DNA of 64,000 nt from Sneathiellales bacterium (GTDB lineage: Bacteria; Pseudomonadota; Alphaproteobacteria; JANQFL01). The DNA is taken from contig JANQFL010000009.1 of assembly GCA_028277845.1 (NCBI GenBank), positions 62,001-126,000 of the forward strand. The letters run 5' to 3'. The notes below the pieces were generated by a model that saw only the letters and a list, made by a program, of their open reading frames with translations, was not told where the DNA came from and did not search any database. A program made the position numbers and the translations under genes. Every line of letters begins with the position of its first letter. Within the stretch, counting starts at the first letter, position 1. Below, piece by piece: positions 9,342 to 18,085 of this stretch.

Positions 9342-10478
9342 TTACAGACCGAGCTGGCGGCTGGCCAGGTCCTTCATGATTTCCTCCGAACCGCCGCCGA
9401 TGGCGTTGACCCGGACTTCGCGGTAGATGCGCTCCACCTTGGTGCCGCGCATGTAACCGGCGCCGCCGAAGATCTGCAGGGCCTCGCGGGCGCAGAACTC
9501 CATGGTCTGGGTCGCCTGATTCTTCAGCATGCAAATGTCGGCGATGGGGTGTTCGCCGTTGTCGATGGCCCAGGCCAGGCTTTCCAGATAGGCCTGGGCC
9601 GCCTGCACCCGCTGGGCCATGTCGACCAGCTTGTGGCGGATCACCTGGTGGCGGATCAGCGGCTTGCCGAAGGTCTCCCGTTCACGGGCATAGGCGATGG
9701 ACTCGTCCAGGCAGACCTTGGCGAACCCGTTGGCGCTGGCCGCCAGCATCAGGCGCTCGGCGTTGAAGTTGAGCATGATGGCGGGAAAACCCATGTTCTC
9801 GCCGCCGACAAGGTTGTCCACCGGTACCCGGCAGTCGTCGAAATAGAGCGCCGCCGTATCGGACGCCCACCAGCCCATCTTTTTCAGCGGCGTCTGGGTG
9901 AAGCCGGGCGTGTCCTTCTCGATCAGCAGCAGCGAGACGCCGCCCATGCCGTCGCCGCCGGTGCGCACCGCCACGGTGTAATAGTCGGCGCGGATACCGG
10001 ACGTGATGAACATCTTGGAGCCGTTGACGATGTAATGGTCGCCGTCGCGCTTCGCCGTGGTCTTGAGGTTGGCCACGTCCGAGCCGCCCGACGGTTCGGT
10101 GATGGCCAGGGCGCTGATCTTCTCGCCCGACAGGATCTGCGGCACCACCCGTTCCTTCAGCGCGTCGCTGCCCACGTTGACGATCGGTGGCGTGCCGATG
10201 GTGTGGCTCATCAGGCCGGCGCACACGCCGCCTGCGCCGCAGCGCGCCAGTTCCTGGGCGCCGATGATGGTGTAGAAGGAATCGGTGCTGATGCCGCCGT
10301 AGGCTTCGGGAAAGCCCATCTGAATCAGTCCGACCTCGGCGGCCTTGTTGTAAAGCGCGCGGGGGAAGGTTTCGGCTTCATCCCATGCGTCGGCGTGCGG
10401 TTCGATCTCCTTGCTCACGAAACGCCGCACGGTGTCGCGGAACGCCTCGTGCTCTTCGGTGTAATAGGGGCTTTTCAT
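9342..10478 (-). CDS. acyl-CoA dehydrogenase (short/branched-chain type)
   Basis: 378-residue FAD-dependent acyl-CoA dehydrogenase that introduces the alpha,beta double bond and passes electrons to ETF. N-terminal helical domain, middle beta domain with ITEPSGGSDVANLKTTA and FITSG signatures, and C-terminal domain with ALQIFGGAGYMRGTKVERIYREVR. The C-terminal FAD motif reads IGGGSEEIM, with Gly at the position that is Glu in medium-chain enzymes, as in isovaleryl-CoA-type enzymes. It starts 12 bases after the BKACE gene. It is distinct from, though similar in type to, the paralogue at 14167-15327. Confidence 0.9.
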   Translation of the reverse strand: MKSPYYTEEHEAFRDTVRRFVSKEIEPHADAWDEAETFPRALYNKAAEVGLIQMGFPEAYGGISTDSFYTIIGAQELARCGAGGVCAGLMSHTIGTPPIVNVGSDALKERVVPQILSGEKISALAITEPSGGSDVANLKTTAKRDGDHYIVNGSKMFITSGIRADYYTVAVRTGGDGMGGVSLLLIEKDTPGFTQTPLKKMGWWASDTAALYFDDCRVPVDNLVGGENMGFPAIMLNFNAERLMLAASANGFAKVCLDESIAYARERETFGKPLIRHQVIRHKLVDMAQRVQAAQAYLESLAWAIDNGEHPIADICMLKNQATQTMEFCAREALQIFGGAGYMRGTKVERIYREVRVNAIGGGSEEIMKDLASRQLGL

Positions 10479-10490
10479 TGCATCTTCTTT

Positions 10491-11360
10491 CTAAGCGGCC
10501 AAGCCCATGGCGGCGCGGGCCTCTTCCGGCGTGGCGACCGCCCGTCCGGCCCGTTCGGCGCAGGCGGCCAACGCCTCGACCAGCGGCCCGTTGCCCGAAG
10601 TCTTGGCACCGTCGGGCAAGTAGAACGTATCCTCGACGCCGGTGCGCAGGTTGCCACCGAGCTCCGCGGTCTTCTGCTGCAGCGGCCAAATCTCCTCGCG
10701 GCCGATGGCGGTCACCTGCCACGGACAATCGGGCCGTTTGTACTTGACCAGCAGTTCCAGCAGGTCCGTGTCGGTCGGCATGCCCGACGCCACGCCCATG
10801 ACGAAGTTGTAGTCGGGTTTATCGGCCATGCCGTTCTCCACATAGAGGCCGACCGAGCGCACGATGCCCACATCGAAACACTCGAACTCGGGTACGGTGC
10901 CGGTTTCCTTCATGGCGTCCAGCATGGCCTGGACCTTGCCGACCGGGTTGTCGAACACCATGGGCGGCCAGGCCCATGAGCCGTCCTTGCGGGTCTTGAG
11001 GTAATTGAGCGTGCCGGCGTTAAGCGCCGCCATTTCCGGTTTGACCCGTTGCAGGCAGGCGACAGGGCCGGACACGTCGTCGCCGATCACGCCGGTGGTC
11101 ATGTTGATGATGACGCCCGGACAGGCCGCGCGGATGGCGTCGATGATGGCGCCGGCCACGTCCGGCTCCCAGCTCGGCAAATGGCCCATGCCCGGTTCCT
11201 GGCGGCGGAAGTGCACGTGCATGATCGACGCGCCCGCGTTGAAGGCGTCGCGGGCGGACGCCGCCATCTCGTCGGCGGTGACGGGGACCGGATGCTGCTG
11301 CGGGTTGGTCAGGACGCCGGTCAGGGCGCAGGTGAGGATGGCTTTGTCGGTTGCGGCCAT
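10491..11360 (-). CDS. BKACE family beta-keto acid cleavage enzyme (DUF849)
   Basis: 289-residue TIM-barrel metalloenzyme of the 3-keto-5-aminohexanoate cleavage family, which transfers a beta-keto acid's acyl part to CoA from acetyl-CoA, releasing acetoacetate. The Zn-binding HVHFR motif, the N-terminal ILTCALTG segment and NMTTG after it are visible; the C-terminal ALGREE-like AIGREEIWPLQ and GGNLRTGVEDTFYL are characteristic. I chose ATG 11360, which has GGAG nine bases upstream, over GTG 11375. It lies 18 bases after the biotin carboxylase gene. Its substrate is unknown; position in a carboxylase-based CoA-ester pathway suggests cleavage of a dicarboxyl or branched beta-keto acid. Confidence 0.88.
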   Translation of the reverse strand: MAATDKAILTCALTGVLTNPQQHPVPVTADEMAASARDAFNAGASIMHVHFRRQEPGMGHLPSWEPDVAGAIIDAIRAACPGVIINMTTGVIGDDVSGPVACLQRVKPEMAALNAGTLNYLKTRKDGSWAWPPMVFDNPVGKVQAMLDAMKETGTVPEFECFDVGIVRSVGLYVENGMADKPDYNFVMGVASGMPTDTDLLELLVKYKRPDCPWQVTAIGREEIWPLQQKTAELGGNLRTGVEDTFYLPDGAKTSGNGPLVEALAACAERAGRAVATPEEARAAMGLAA

Positions 11361-11378
11361 GGCCGGGTACTCCACGTG

Positions 11379-13349
11379 TTATTCGGCGGGTGCCAAGGCG
11401 ATCAGCAACTGGCGCGGCGTGACCTGGTCGCCCTCGGCGACGCCCACCTGTTCCACCACGCCGGCGGTGTCGGCGGTGATTTCGTGTTCCATTTTCATGG
11501 CTTCGAGGATGGCCAGGCGCTGGCCTTTCTCCACCGCGTCACCGGGTTTGGCGTGAACGGCGAGAATACGCCCGCTCATGGGCGCCAGCAGCACGCCGTC
11601 GCCGGCGCCGGCATCGCTGTCCGCGCCGGCCAGCAGGGTTTCGGACAGGTGGATGACGTTGTGGCCGTCATCGAGGTACAGGCCGCCGTCGCGATCGAAC
11701 GCGAAACGGGCCGACTGTTGCAGGTTGCCGGCGGCATAGCGCACGTGCCGTTCCGACTTCTCCAGGACCTGCACGAACACCGTGTGGTCGTCGCGCAGAA
11801 CGTCGTAGCAGCCGTCGCCGATGACATTGACGGAGACATCCGCCTGTCCGCCGTCGCCCCAGTGCATCGACAGCGGCCAGGCCGCGGCACCGGTGCTGCG
11901 CCAGCCCGATATGCTGTCCGGCTCGGCATTGGCGTGCTCGAAATACAACACGGCCGCCAGCGCCAATAGCGTCGCGTCCGGGCCGGGTGCCCGCAGGCTG
12001 TCCGGCGGGCAATGTTCGTCGATGAAGGCCGTCGTCGCCTCGCCCGCCGCGAAGGCGTCATGCGCGAGCACGTCCATGAGAAAGGCTCTGTTGCTGGCGA
12101 CGCCGATCAACTCGGTGCCGGCCAGGGCGCGTATGAGACGGCGCCGGGCGACATCGCGGGTCGCGCCGTGAGCGACCACCTTGGCCACCATCGGGTCGTA
12201 GTGGGGCGATATCTCCTGGCCCTCGACCAGGCCGTGATCGACGCGCACACCGTCGCCGGTGGGCGGAGACCAGCGCAGCACGGTGCCGGTCTGCGGCAGG
12301 AAGCCGGCGGCCGGGTCCTCGGCGTACAGGCGCACTTCGATGGCATGGCCGTCCAGGGTGACGTCGTCCTGGTTGACCGTCAGATGCTCGCCGCCGGCGA
12401 TGCGAATCTGCCAGGCGACGAGATCGAGGCCGGTGATCATTTCGGTGACCGGGTGTTCGACCTGCAGCCGGGTATTCATTTCCAGGAAGTAATAGTGACC
12501 CTCATTGTCGAGCAGGAACTCGACCGTGCCGGCGCCCACATAGCCGATGGCCTGGGCGGCAGCCACGGCGTCGGTGCCCATGCGGGCGCGCAGTTCCGGC
12601 GACACGGCGGGCGAGGGCGCTTCCTCGACCACCTTCTGGTGGCGCCGCTGCACCGAACAATCCCGTTCGCCCAGGTGAATGACATGGCCGTGGCTGTCGG
12701 CCAGGACCTGGATTTCCACGTGCCGGGGCCGGATGACGGCCTTTTCCAGGATCAGTTCGTCCGATCCGAACGCGTTCTTGGCCTCGGACCGGGCCGAGGT
12801 CAACGAATCGAGGAACGCACTGCCGTCGTCGACCAGCCGCATGCCGCGGCCGCCGCCACCGGCGGCGGCCTTGACCATCACCGGCCAGCCGATGTCTTCG
12901 GCCTGTTTCTGCAGTGTGGCGTCATCCTGTTCCGCCCCTTGATAGCCCGGCACGCACGGCACCTCGGCCTCGATCATGCGGCGCTTGGCGGCGGCCTTGT
13001 TGCCCATCAGGTCGATGGCTTCGGCGGTCGGACCGATGAAGGTCAGCCCGGCATCGGCGCAGGCCTGGGCGAATGCGGCGTTTTCCGACAGGAAGCCGTA
13101 GCCCGGATGCACCGCGTCGGCGCCGGCGGTCTTGGCGGCGGCGATGATGGCGTCGATCTTCAGGTACGACTCACCGACGGGCGGCGGGCCGATGCGCACG
13201 GCCCGGTCGGCTTCACGCACATGCAGAGCGTCGCGGTCGGCGTCGCTGTAGACGGCGACGGTTTCATAGCCGAGGGATTTCGCCGAGCGGATGACGCGGA
13301 CCGCGATTTCGCCCCGGTTGGCGATCAGGATGGTGGTGAAGCCGCTCAT
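11379..13349 (-). CDS. atuF: biotin-dependent acyl-CoA carboxylase alpha subunit (geranyl-CoA/methylcrotonyl-CoA type)
   Basis: 656 residues: biotin carboxylase (about 1-450, with ANRGEIAVRVIRSAK at the start, ATP-grasp Gly loop AAAGGGGRGMR and catalytic EMNTRLQVEHPVTE), a BT-like linker, then biotin carboxyl carrier domain ending with the biotinylation motif EAMKMEH. It carboxylates its own biotin; the partner carboxyltransferase is encoded at 15340-16959. The gene order around it matches atuBCDEF of Pseudomonas, favouring geranyl-CoA carboxylase, but sequence alone does not exclude methylcrotonyl-CoA. ATG overlaps the preceding hydratase stop by four bases (translational coupling). Confidence 0.85.
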   Translation of the reverse strand: MSGFTTILIANRGEIAVRVIRSAKSLGYETVAVYSDADRDALHVREADRAVRIGPPPVGESYLKIDAIIAAAKTAGADAVHPGYGFLSENAAFAQACADAGLTFIGPTAEAIDLMGNKAAAKRRMIEAEVPCVPGYQGAEQDDATLQKQAEDIGWPVMVKAAAGGGGRGMRLVDDGSAFLDSLTSARSEAKNAFGSDELILEKAVIRPRHVEIQVLADSHGHVIHLGERDCSVQRRHQKVVEEAPSPAVSPELRARMGTDAVAAAQAIGYVGAGTVEFLLDNEGHYYFLEMNTRLQVEHPVTEMITGLDLVAWQIRIAGGEHLTVNQDDVTLDGHAIEVRLYAEDPAAGFLPQTGTVLRWSPPTGDGVRVDHGLVEGQEISPHYDPMVAKVVAHGATRDVARRRLIRALAGTELIGVASNRAFLMDVLAHDAFAAGEATTAFIDEHCPPDSLRAPGPDATLLALAAVLYFEHANAEPDSISGWRSTGAAAWPLSMHWGDGGQADVSVNVIGDGCYDVLRDDHTVFVQVLEKSERHVRYAAGNLQQSARFAFDRDGGLYLDDGHNVIHLSETLLAGADSDAGAGDGVLLAPMSGRILAVHAKPGDAVEKGQRLAILEAMKMEHEITADTAGVVEQVGVAEGDQVTPRQLLIALAPAE

Positions 13350-14170
13350 GACGGGGTCTCTCCCGATACCCAGGCCGGTTTGCGTTTCTGCAGGAAGGCG
13401 GCGACGCCCTCGGCTGCTTCCGGACCCCGCAGCGCGGCGGCGAACCCGGCGGCCGCGTCCGCTTGCAATTCTCCCAGCGGTCTGGTGCCGGCGGCGAGCA
13501 TGATGTGCTTGGATTCGGCGATGGCATCGGGGGCGCAGCGGGCGATGCCTTTCAGCGCCGCATCGACGGCATCGTCCAGGCCCTCGCCTTCACCGCAGAC
13601 CTGATGCACCAATCCCAAATTGAGGGCCTCCGCCGCCGATACCTTACCGCCGGTCACGACGAGGCGGCGGGTCTGGGTCAGGCCGATGCGCTGGATGACG
13701 AACAGGCAGACCTGCGAGGCCGGCAGGCCCAGCGTGCCTTCCGGCAGGGCAAACGTGGCCTTGGCGTCGGCGATGGCGATGTCGGCGATGCAGGTCAGGC
13801 CCATGCCGCCGCCCATGACCGGGCCGTCGATGGCAGCGACGACCGCCTGGGGCGCCCGGTTGAGTTGGTCGAGCAACCGGCCGTAGCGCAGGTTGGTGGC
13901 GATCAGCGGATCGGTCTGGCCTTCCGGCACCGCCTTCTGAGCCTCGCCGAAGCTTTTGATGTCGCCGCCGGCGCAGAACGTGCCGCCGGCGCCGCGCAGC
14001 ACCACCGCACGAATGTCACGGTCGTCGGCGATGGCGGCGAAGACGGCCGACAGTTCGTCGATCATGTCGTTGGACAGGGCGTTTCGGGTTTCGGGCCGGT
14101 TCAGGGTGACCCGCAGCCACGGGCCGTTCCGCTCCAGCAGCAGCGTCTCGCAATCGGGCAGGGCGGTCAC
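13346..14170 (-). CDS. atuE: enoyl-CoA hydratase (isohexenylglutaconyl/methylglutaconyl-CoA hydratase type)
   Basis: 274-residue crotonase. Oxyanion-hole segments AGGTFCAGGDIKSF and GPVMGGGMGLTCIADIAIA are clear, and the catalytic Glu sits in FALPEGTLGLPASQV. In the atu and liu pathways this enzyme hydrates the carboxylated enoyl-CoA made by the biotin carboxylase. GTG start at 14170 overlaps the upstream dehydrogenase stop (GTGA), and the stop overlaps the next gene by four bases, so the three genes are coupled. The symbol rests on synteny; a methylglutaconyl-CoA hydratase is the alternative. Confidence 0.8.
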   Translation of the reverse strand: MTALPDCETLLLERNGPWLRVTLNRPETRNALSNDMIDELSAVFAAIADDRDIRAVVLRGAGGTFCAGGDIKSFGEAQKAVPEGQTDPLIATNLRYGRLLDQLNRAPQAVVAAIDGPVMGGGMGLTCIADIAIADAKATFALPEGTLGLPASQVCLFVIQRIGLTQTRRLVVTGGKVSAAEALNLGLVHQVCGEGEGLDDAVDAALKGIARCAPDAIAESKHIMLAAGTRPLGELQADAAAGFAAALRGPEAAEGVAAFLQKRKPAWVSGETPS

Positions 14171-15327
14171 GAATTCCTCCGCGACGGCAGAATGCCCATG
14201 TACTTGCAGATGATCGCCAGCATGACCTCATCGGCGCCGCCGCCGATGGAGGCGAGGCGGCCGTCGCGCATGAACCGCGAAACCGGCGATTCCCACATAT
14301 AGCCCATGCCGCCCCAGTACTGGATGCAGGCGTCGGCCACTTCGCGCATCAGCCGGCCGGCCTTGAGCTTGGTCATCGACGCCAGCTTGGTGACGTCCTT
14401 GCCGCCGATGTACAGCTCGACCGCCTGGTACACCAGCGCACGCAGGGCTTCGACCTCGGTCTGCAGTTCAGCCATGCGGTAGTGCACGGTCTGGAAATCC
14501 AAGACCGATTGTTTGAAGATCTTGCGGTCGCGGGTGTATTCGATGGTCTTCTCGATGATCCGGTCCATGCCGATCAGGCTGTTTGCCGCCGCCCACAGGC
14601 GTTCCTCCTGGAACTGCAGCATCTGGTAGACGAAACCGGCGCCTTCCTGGCCGATCAAATAACGCTGGGGCACCCGCACGTCGTCGAGGAAGACCTGTGC
14701 CGTGTCGGATGAAAACATGCCCATCTTCTTCAGCTTGCGGGCGATGGAGACGCCCTTGGTATCCATCGGCACGCAGATCATCGACTTGTTCTGATGAATG
14801 CTGCCCTCGCCGGTGTTGGCCAGCAGACACATCCAGTCGGCCTGGGTGCCGTTGGTGGTCCACATCTTGCCGCCGTTGATGACGTAGTCGTCACCGTCCT
14901 TGACCGCCGTGGTCTTGATGGCGGCGACGTCCGATCCCGCGCCCGGCTCGCTGACACCGAGGCAGGCGACGTAGTCGCCGGAAATGCTGGGGGCGAGGAA
15001 TTCCTTCTTCACCTCGTCCGAGCCGAAGCGGGCGAGGGCCGGTGTCGCCATGTCGGTCTGCACGCCGATGGCCATGGGCACGCCGCCGCAATCGATGTTG
15101 CCCAACTCCTCGGCCATCACCATGGAATAGGAATAGTCGAGCCCCAGGCCGCCATATTCCTCGGGCTTGCTGATGCCGAGAAAGCCGGCATCGCCCATCT
15201 TCTTGAACAGTTCGTGGGCCGGGAAGATTTCCGCTTCCTCCCATTCGTCCACATAAGGGTTGATTTCCTGTTCGATGAACTTGCGCAGGCTGCGGCGCAG
15301 TTCCTCGTGTTCCGGGGTGAATAACAT
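14167..15327 (-). CDS. atuD: acyl-CoA dehydrogenase, citronellyl-CoA dehydrogenase-like
   Basis: 386-residue acyl-CoA dehydrogenase. Signatures include SEPGAGSDVAAIKTTA, WTTNGTQADWMCLLAN, and IQYWGGMGYMWESPVSRFMR with the terminal FAD motif IGGGADEVMLAIICK. Gly replaces the medium-chain catalytic Glu, typical of enzymes for beta- or gamma-branched acyl groups. The segment INPYVDEWEEAEIFPAHELFKK and overall length resemble citronellyl-CoA dehydrogenase AtuD as I know the family. Position between the carboxyltransferase and hydratase genes is the same as in atuCDE. The alternative is an isovaleryl-CoA-like enzyme. Confidence 0.82.
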   Translation of the reverse strand: MLFTPEHEELRRSLRKFIEQEINPYVDEWEEAEIFPAHELFKKMGDAGFLGISKPEEYGGLGLDYSYSMVMAEELGNIDCGGVPMAIGVQTDMATPALARFGSDEVKKEFLAPSISGDYVACLGVSEPGAGSDVAAIKTTAVKDGDDYVINGGKMWTTNGTQADWMCLLANTGEGSIHQNKSMICVPMDTKGVSIARKLKKMGMFSSDTAQVFLDDVRVPQRYLIGQEGAGFVYQMLQFQEERLWAAANSLIGMDRIIEKTIEYTRDRKIFKQSVLDFQTVHYRMAELQTEVEALRALVYQAVELYIGGKDVTKLASMTKLKAGRLMREVADACIQYWGGMGYMWESPVSRFMRDGRLASIGGGADEVMLAIICKYMGILPSRRNS

Positions 15328-15339
15328 GGGTACGCTCCC

Positions 15340-16959
15340 TTACATTCTGCCGACGCCGAACGTGTTGGGCCTGAGCTGCCGGGTATCCGCGTCGCGGCAG
15401 ACCGACAGGCAAAGCGCCAGCACCTTGCGTGTATCGCGTGGATCGATGATGCCGTCGTCCCACAGGCGGGCCGTGGCGTAGAGCGCCGTGGACTCGCCGT
15501 CCATGCGCTCGATGATCTTGTCTTCCATGATCTTCAGGGCATCGTCCTCGATGTCCTGGCCCATGCGGGCGAACTTGTCCTTGGTGACGATGGACATGAC
15601 CTTGGCCGCCTGCTCGCCGCCCATGACGGCGATGCGGTTGTTGGGCCAGGCGAAGATGAATCGCGGATCGTAGGACCGGCCGCACATGCCGTAATTGCCG
15701 GCGCCGAAGCTGGCGCCGATATGCAGGGTGATTTGCGGCACGGTGGCGTTGGCGACGGCCTGGATCATCTTCGAGCCGTGCTTGACGATGCCGCCTTCCT
15801 CGGCGTCCTTGCCGACCATGTAGCCCGTGGTGTTCTGCAGGTAGATGATCGGCGTGCCCGACTGGCAGCACAATTGAATGAACTGGGCCGCCTTGACCGC
15901 GCCTTCCGTGTCGATGGGTCCGTTGTTGCCGATCAGGCCGACGGCATGGCCCTCGATGGCGGCATGGCCGCACACCGTGTGCTCGCCGTAAAGCGGCTTG
16001 AAGTCGAGATAGTCGGAATCATCGACGATCCGGGCAATGACCTCGCGCACGTCGTAGGGCTTGCGGTAATCGGTGGGCACCAGGCCGACCAGGTCGTCGA
16101 TGGGATAGCGCGGTTCCTTGTAGGCGGGCGCCGCGCGCTCCGGCATCAGGTCGTTCCACGGCAGTTTGTCCATCACTTCGCGGGCCAGGCGGATGCCGTG
16201 GGCATCGTCCTCGGCCATGTACTCGGAAACGCCGGACACCATGTTGTGCATCTCCGCGCCGCCCAGCTCCTCGTCGGTCGCCACCTCGCCGGTGGCGGCC
16301 TTCAATAGCGGCGGCCCGGCGAGGAACACCTTGGCCCGGTTCTTGACCATGACGACGTAGTCCGACAGGCCCGGCAGGTAGGCGCCGCCGGCCGTCGACG
16401 AGCCGTGCACCACGGTGACCTGGGGGATGCCGGCGGCCGACAGGCGCGCCTGGTTGCAGAAGCCCTTGCCGCCTTCGACGAAGATCTCGGCCTGATACAG
16501 CAGATTGGCGCCGCCGCTCTCCACCAGGTGGATCATCGGCAGCTTGTTGAGCTTGGCCACCTCCTGGATGCGCAGGGATTTCTTCAGGCCCATGGGCGCG
16601 ATGGTGCCGCCCTTGATGGCGGCGTCGCTGGCGCTGATGACGCAGCGGATGCCGGCCACCTGGCCGATGCCGGTGATCAAACCGCCGCCCAGCACGTTCT
16701 TCTTGCCGTCGTCGTCATGCATCTTGAAGCCGGCGAGGGTGGAGAATTCGAGGAACGGCGCGCCGCGGTCGAGGATCATGGCGACCCGGTCGCGGGGCAG
16801 CAATTGACCGCGTTTCTCGAATTTCTCGCGCTTGGAATTGGAGGCATCGCGCACCCGCTGTTCCAGGTCGCGAAACTCGGCGATCATCTCCAGCATGGCG
16901 TCGCGGTTGGCGCGGAAGGCGTCTCCGCTGGTATCGATTCGGCTTTGAATGACGGGCAT
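15340..16959 (-). CDS. atuC: acyl-CoA carboxylase beta (carboxyltransferase) subunit
   Basis: 539-residue carboxyltransferase of the PCC-beta/MCC-beta family with N-terminal (about 30-270) and C-terminal (about 275-530) crotonase-like halves. Visible family segments are ESGGANLLYQAEIF, GSSTAGGAYLPGLSDY, NTTGYMVGKDAEEGGI and the oxyanion FGAGNYGMCGRSYDPRF. With the alpha subunit at 11379-13349 it makes a carboxylase for a 3-methyl-branched enoyl-CoA; gene order points to geranyl-CoA. It starts 9 bases downstream of the SDR stop and ends 12 bases before the dehydrogenase. Confidence 0.85.
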   Translation of the reverse strand: MPVIQSRIDTSGDAFRANRDAMLEMIAEFRDLEQRVRDASNSKREKFEKRGQLLPRDRVAMILDRGAPFLEFSTLAGFKMHDDDGKKNVLGGGLITGIGQVAGIRCVISASDAAIKGGTIAPMGLKKSLRIQEVAKLNKLPMIHLVESGGANLLYQAEIFVEGGKGFCNQARLSAAGIPQVTVVHGSSTAGGAYLPGLSDYVVMVKNRAKVFLAGPPLLKAATGEVATDEELGGAEMHNMVSGVSEYMAEDDAHGIRLAREVMDKLPWNDLMPERAAPAYKEPRYPIDDLVGLVPTDYRKPYDVREVIARIVDDSDYLDFKPLYGEHTVCGHAAIEGHAVGLIGNNGPIDTEGAVKAAQFIQLCCQSGTPIIYLQNTTGYMVGKDAEEGGIVKHGSKMIQAVANATVPQITLHIGASFGAGNYGMCGRSYDPRFIFAWPNNRIAVMGGEQAAKVMSIVTKDKFARMGQDIEDDALKIMEDKIIERMDGESTALYATARLWDDGIIDPRDTRKVLALCLSVCRDADTRQLRPNTFGVGRM

Positions 16960-16968
16960 AGGGATCCG

Positions 16969-17844
16969 TTACTTGCGCAGAACTTCGGGTAGGGAGGCCA
17001 GATGGAAGCCGTCGAACGGTTCGGACGTATCGTGTTTCGGCAAGGCCGTGTGGCGCCGCGCATTGGGTGCCGCGCCGTCGACCCGCAGGCATACGCCGCT
17101 GATGAAGCCGGCGGCTTCCGACATGAGGAACACGATGGCGGCGCTGACCTCGGATTCGGTGCCGAGCCGCTGCAGCGGCACATTTTCATGCAGCGTCTTG
17201 AAATGCTCGGCCATGTTGGGATCGTACTTGTCCAGGCCGCTGGAGGCGATCCAGCCCGGCGCCACGGCGTTGACCCGCACGCCCGAGACCGCCCACTCGT
17301 TGGCCGCCGTTTCGGTAAAGTTGACCATGCCGGCGCGGGCGGCGCCGGAATGCCCCATGCCCACCATGCCGTTCCACATGTCGGCGACGATATTGACGAT
17401 GGCGCCGCCGTGGGTGTTCATGTACTGGGTGTAGCATTCCCGGGCCATCAGGAAGCCGCCGGTCAGGTTGGTGCGGACCACGGTTTCCCAGCCCTTTTGA
17501 TTGATGGTCGCCAACGGCGCCGGAAACTGGCCGCCCGCGTTGTTGACCAGGCCGTCGATCCGGCCCCGGTCCGTCACTACGGCCGAAATGGTTTGGGCGA
17601 CGGTCTCTTCGTCGCGGATATCGCATTGATGGGCGGACGCACTGCCGCCGGCATCGGTAATTTCCTGCGCCACGGTTTCCAGCGGTTCAAGCTTGCGGCC
17701 GACCAGGGCCGCATGGGCGCCCAGGCTGGCCAGTTCATGGGCCGTACAGCGGCCGATGCCGCTGCCGCCGCCGGTGACAACGATGCTTTGCCCGGCGAAC
17801 AGCCCGGGCCGGAAAATGGATCGATAAGTGTCTTCAGCCGCCAT
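16969..17844 (-). CDS. atuB: short-chain dehydrogenase/reductase, AtuB-like
   Basis: About 291-residue SDR with the NAD(P) motif TGGGSGIGRC, NNAGGQ, and an active-site region where the usual Ser-Tyr-Lys reads DMWNGMVGMGHSGAARAG: Tyr is not at the normal YxxxK site. The same HSGAARAG pattern is known from trans-2-enoyl-CoA-reductase-like SDRs, so the enzyme may reduce or isomerise an enoyl-CoA rather than oxidise an alcohol. First gene of the operon. AGGAGG lies two bases before ATG 17853 and eleven before ATG 17844; I prefer 17844. The C-terminus carries an extra 30-residue tail ending FDGFHLASLPEVLRK. Confidence 0.8.
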   Translation of the reverse strand: MAAEDTYRSIFRPGLFAGQSIVVTGGGSGIGRCTAHELASLGAHAALVGRKLEPLETVAQEITDAGGSASAHQCDIRDEETVAQTISAVVTDRGRIDGLVNNAGGQFPAPLATINQKGWETVVRTNLTGGFLMARECYTQYMNTHGGAIVNIVADMWNGMVGMGHSGAARAGMVNFTETAANEWAVSGVRVNAVAPGWIASSGLDKYDPNMAEHFKTLHENVPLQRLGTESEVSAAIVFLMSEAAGFISGVCLRVDGAAPNARRHTALPKHDTSEPFDGFHLASLPEVLRK

Positions 17845-17982
17845 TCGGCCCATGTCCTCCTGATAACACCGCGCGGATACCGGAAAATCCCCAATTTCCG
17901 GTATTTTCTCCCGGTCTGCGGCGTGCCTGTTGTGCGATTGGTGCGGTCGTGTGCCCCGATATGTTGCGTTGACTCATCCTAG

Positions 17983-18006
17983 CTTGACGTTTACGTTAAC
18001 GTCAAG
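17983..18006. promoter_or_regulatory. palindromic operator in the divergent atu-like/SCP2 intergenic region
   Basis: CTTGACGTT and AACGTCAAG form a perfect 9-bp inverted repeat around TACGTT. Inside it is TTTACGT-TA-ACGTCAA, the same pattern as at 28564-28579. From memory such sites resemble those of MerR-type regulators of branched-acyl-CoA catabolism (LiuR), but I cannot verify this. The position, about 140 bases upstream of the SDR start and 80 upstream of the SCP2 gene, suits control of one or both units. Confidence 0.55.
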
Positions 18007-18085
18007 TATCTGGCCGTTGCGCATTGTACTGGGCGGGCCATACTCGGCACATTGGTTAGATCCAACATTCAAGGGACATTCGATC

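Noticed and set aside
9315-10979. 554-codon open frame on the plus strand
   Set aside because: Antisense to the acyl-CoA dehydrogenase and BKACE genes and lacking any motif.
11379-17844. Leucine (liu) catabolic operon as the primary reading
   Set aside because: Enzymes overlap in type, but the exact order with an AtuB-like SDR first and no HMG-CoA lyase fits atu better; kept as the alternative.
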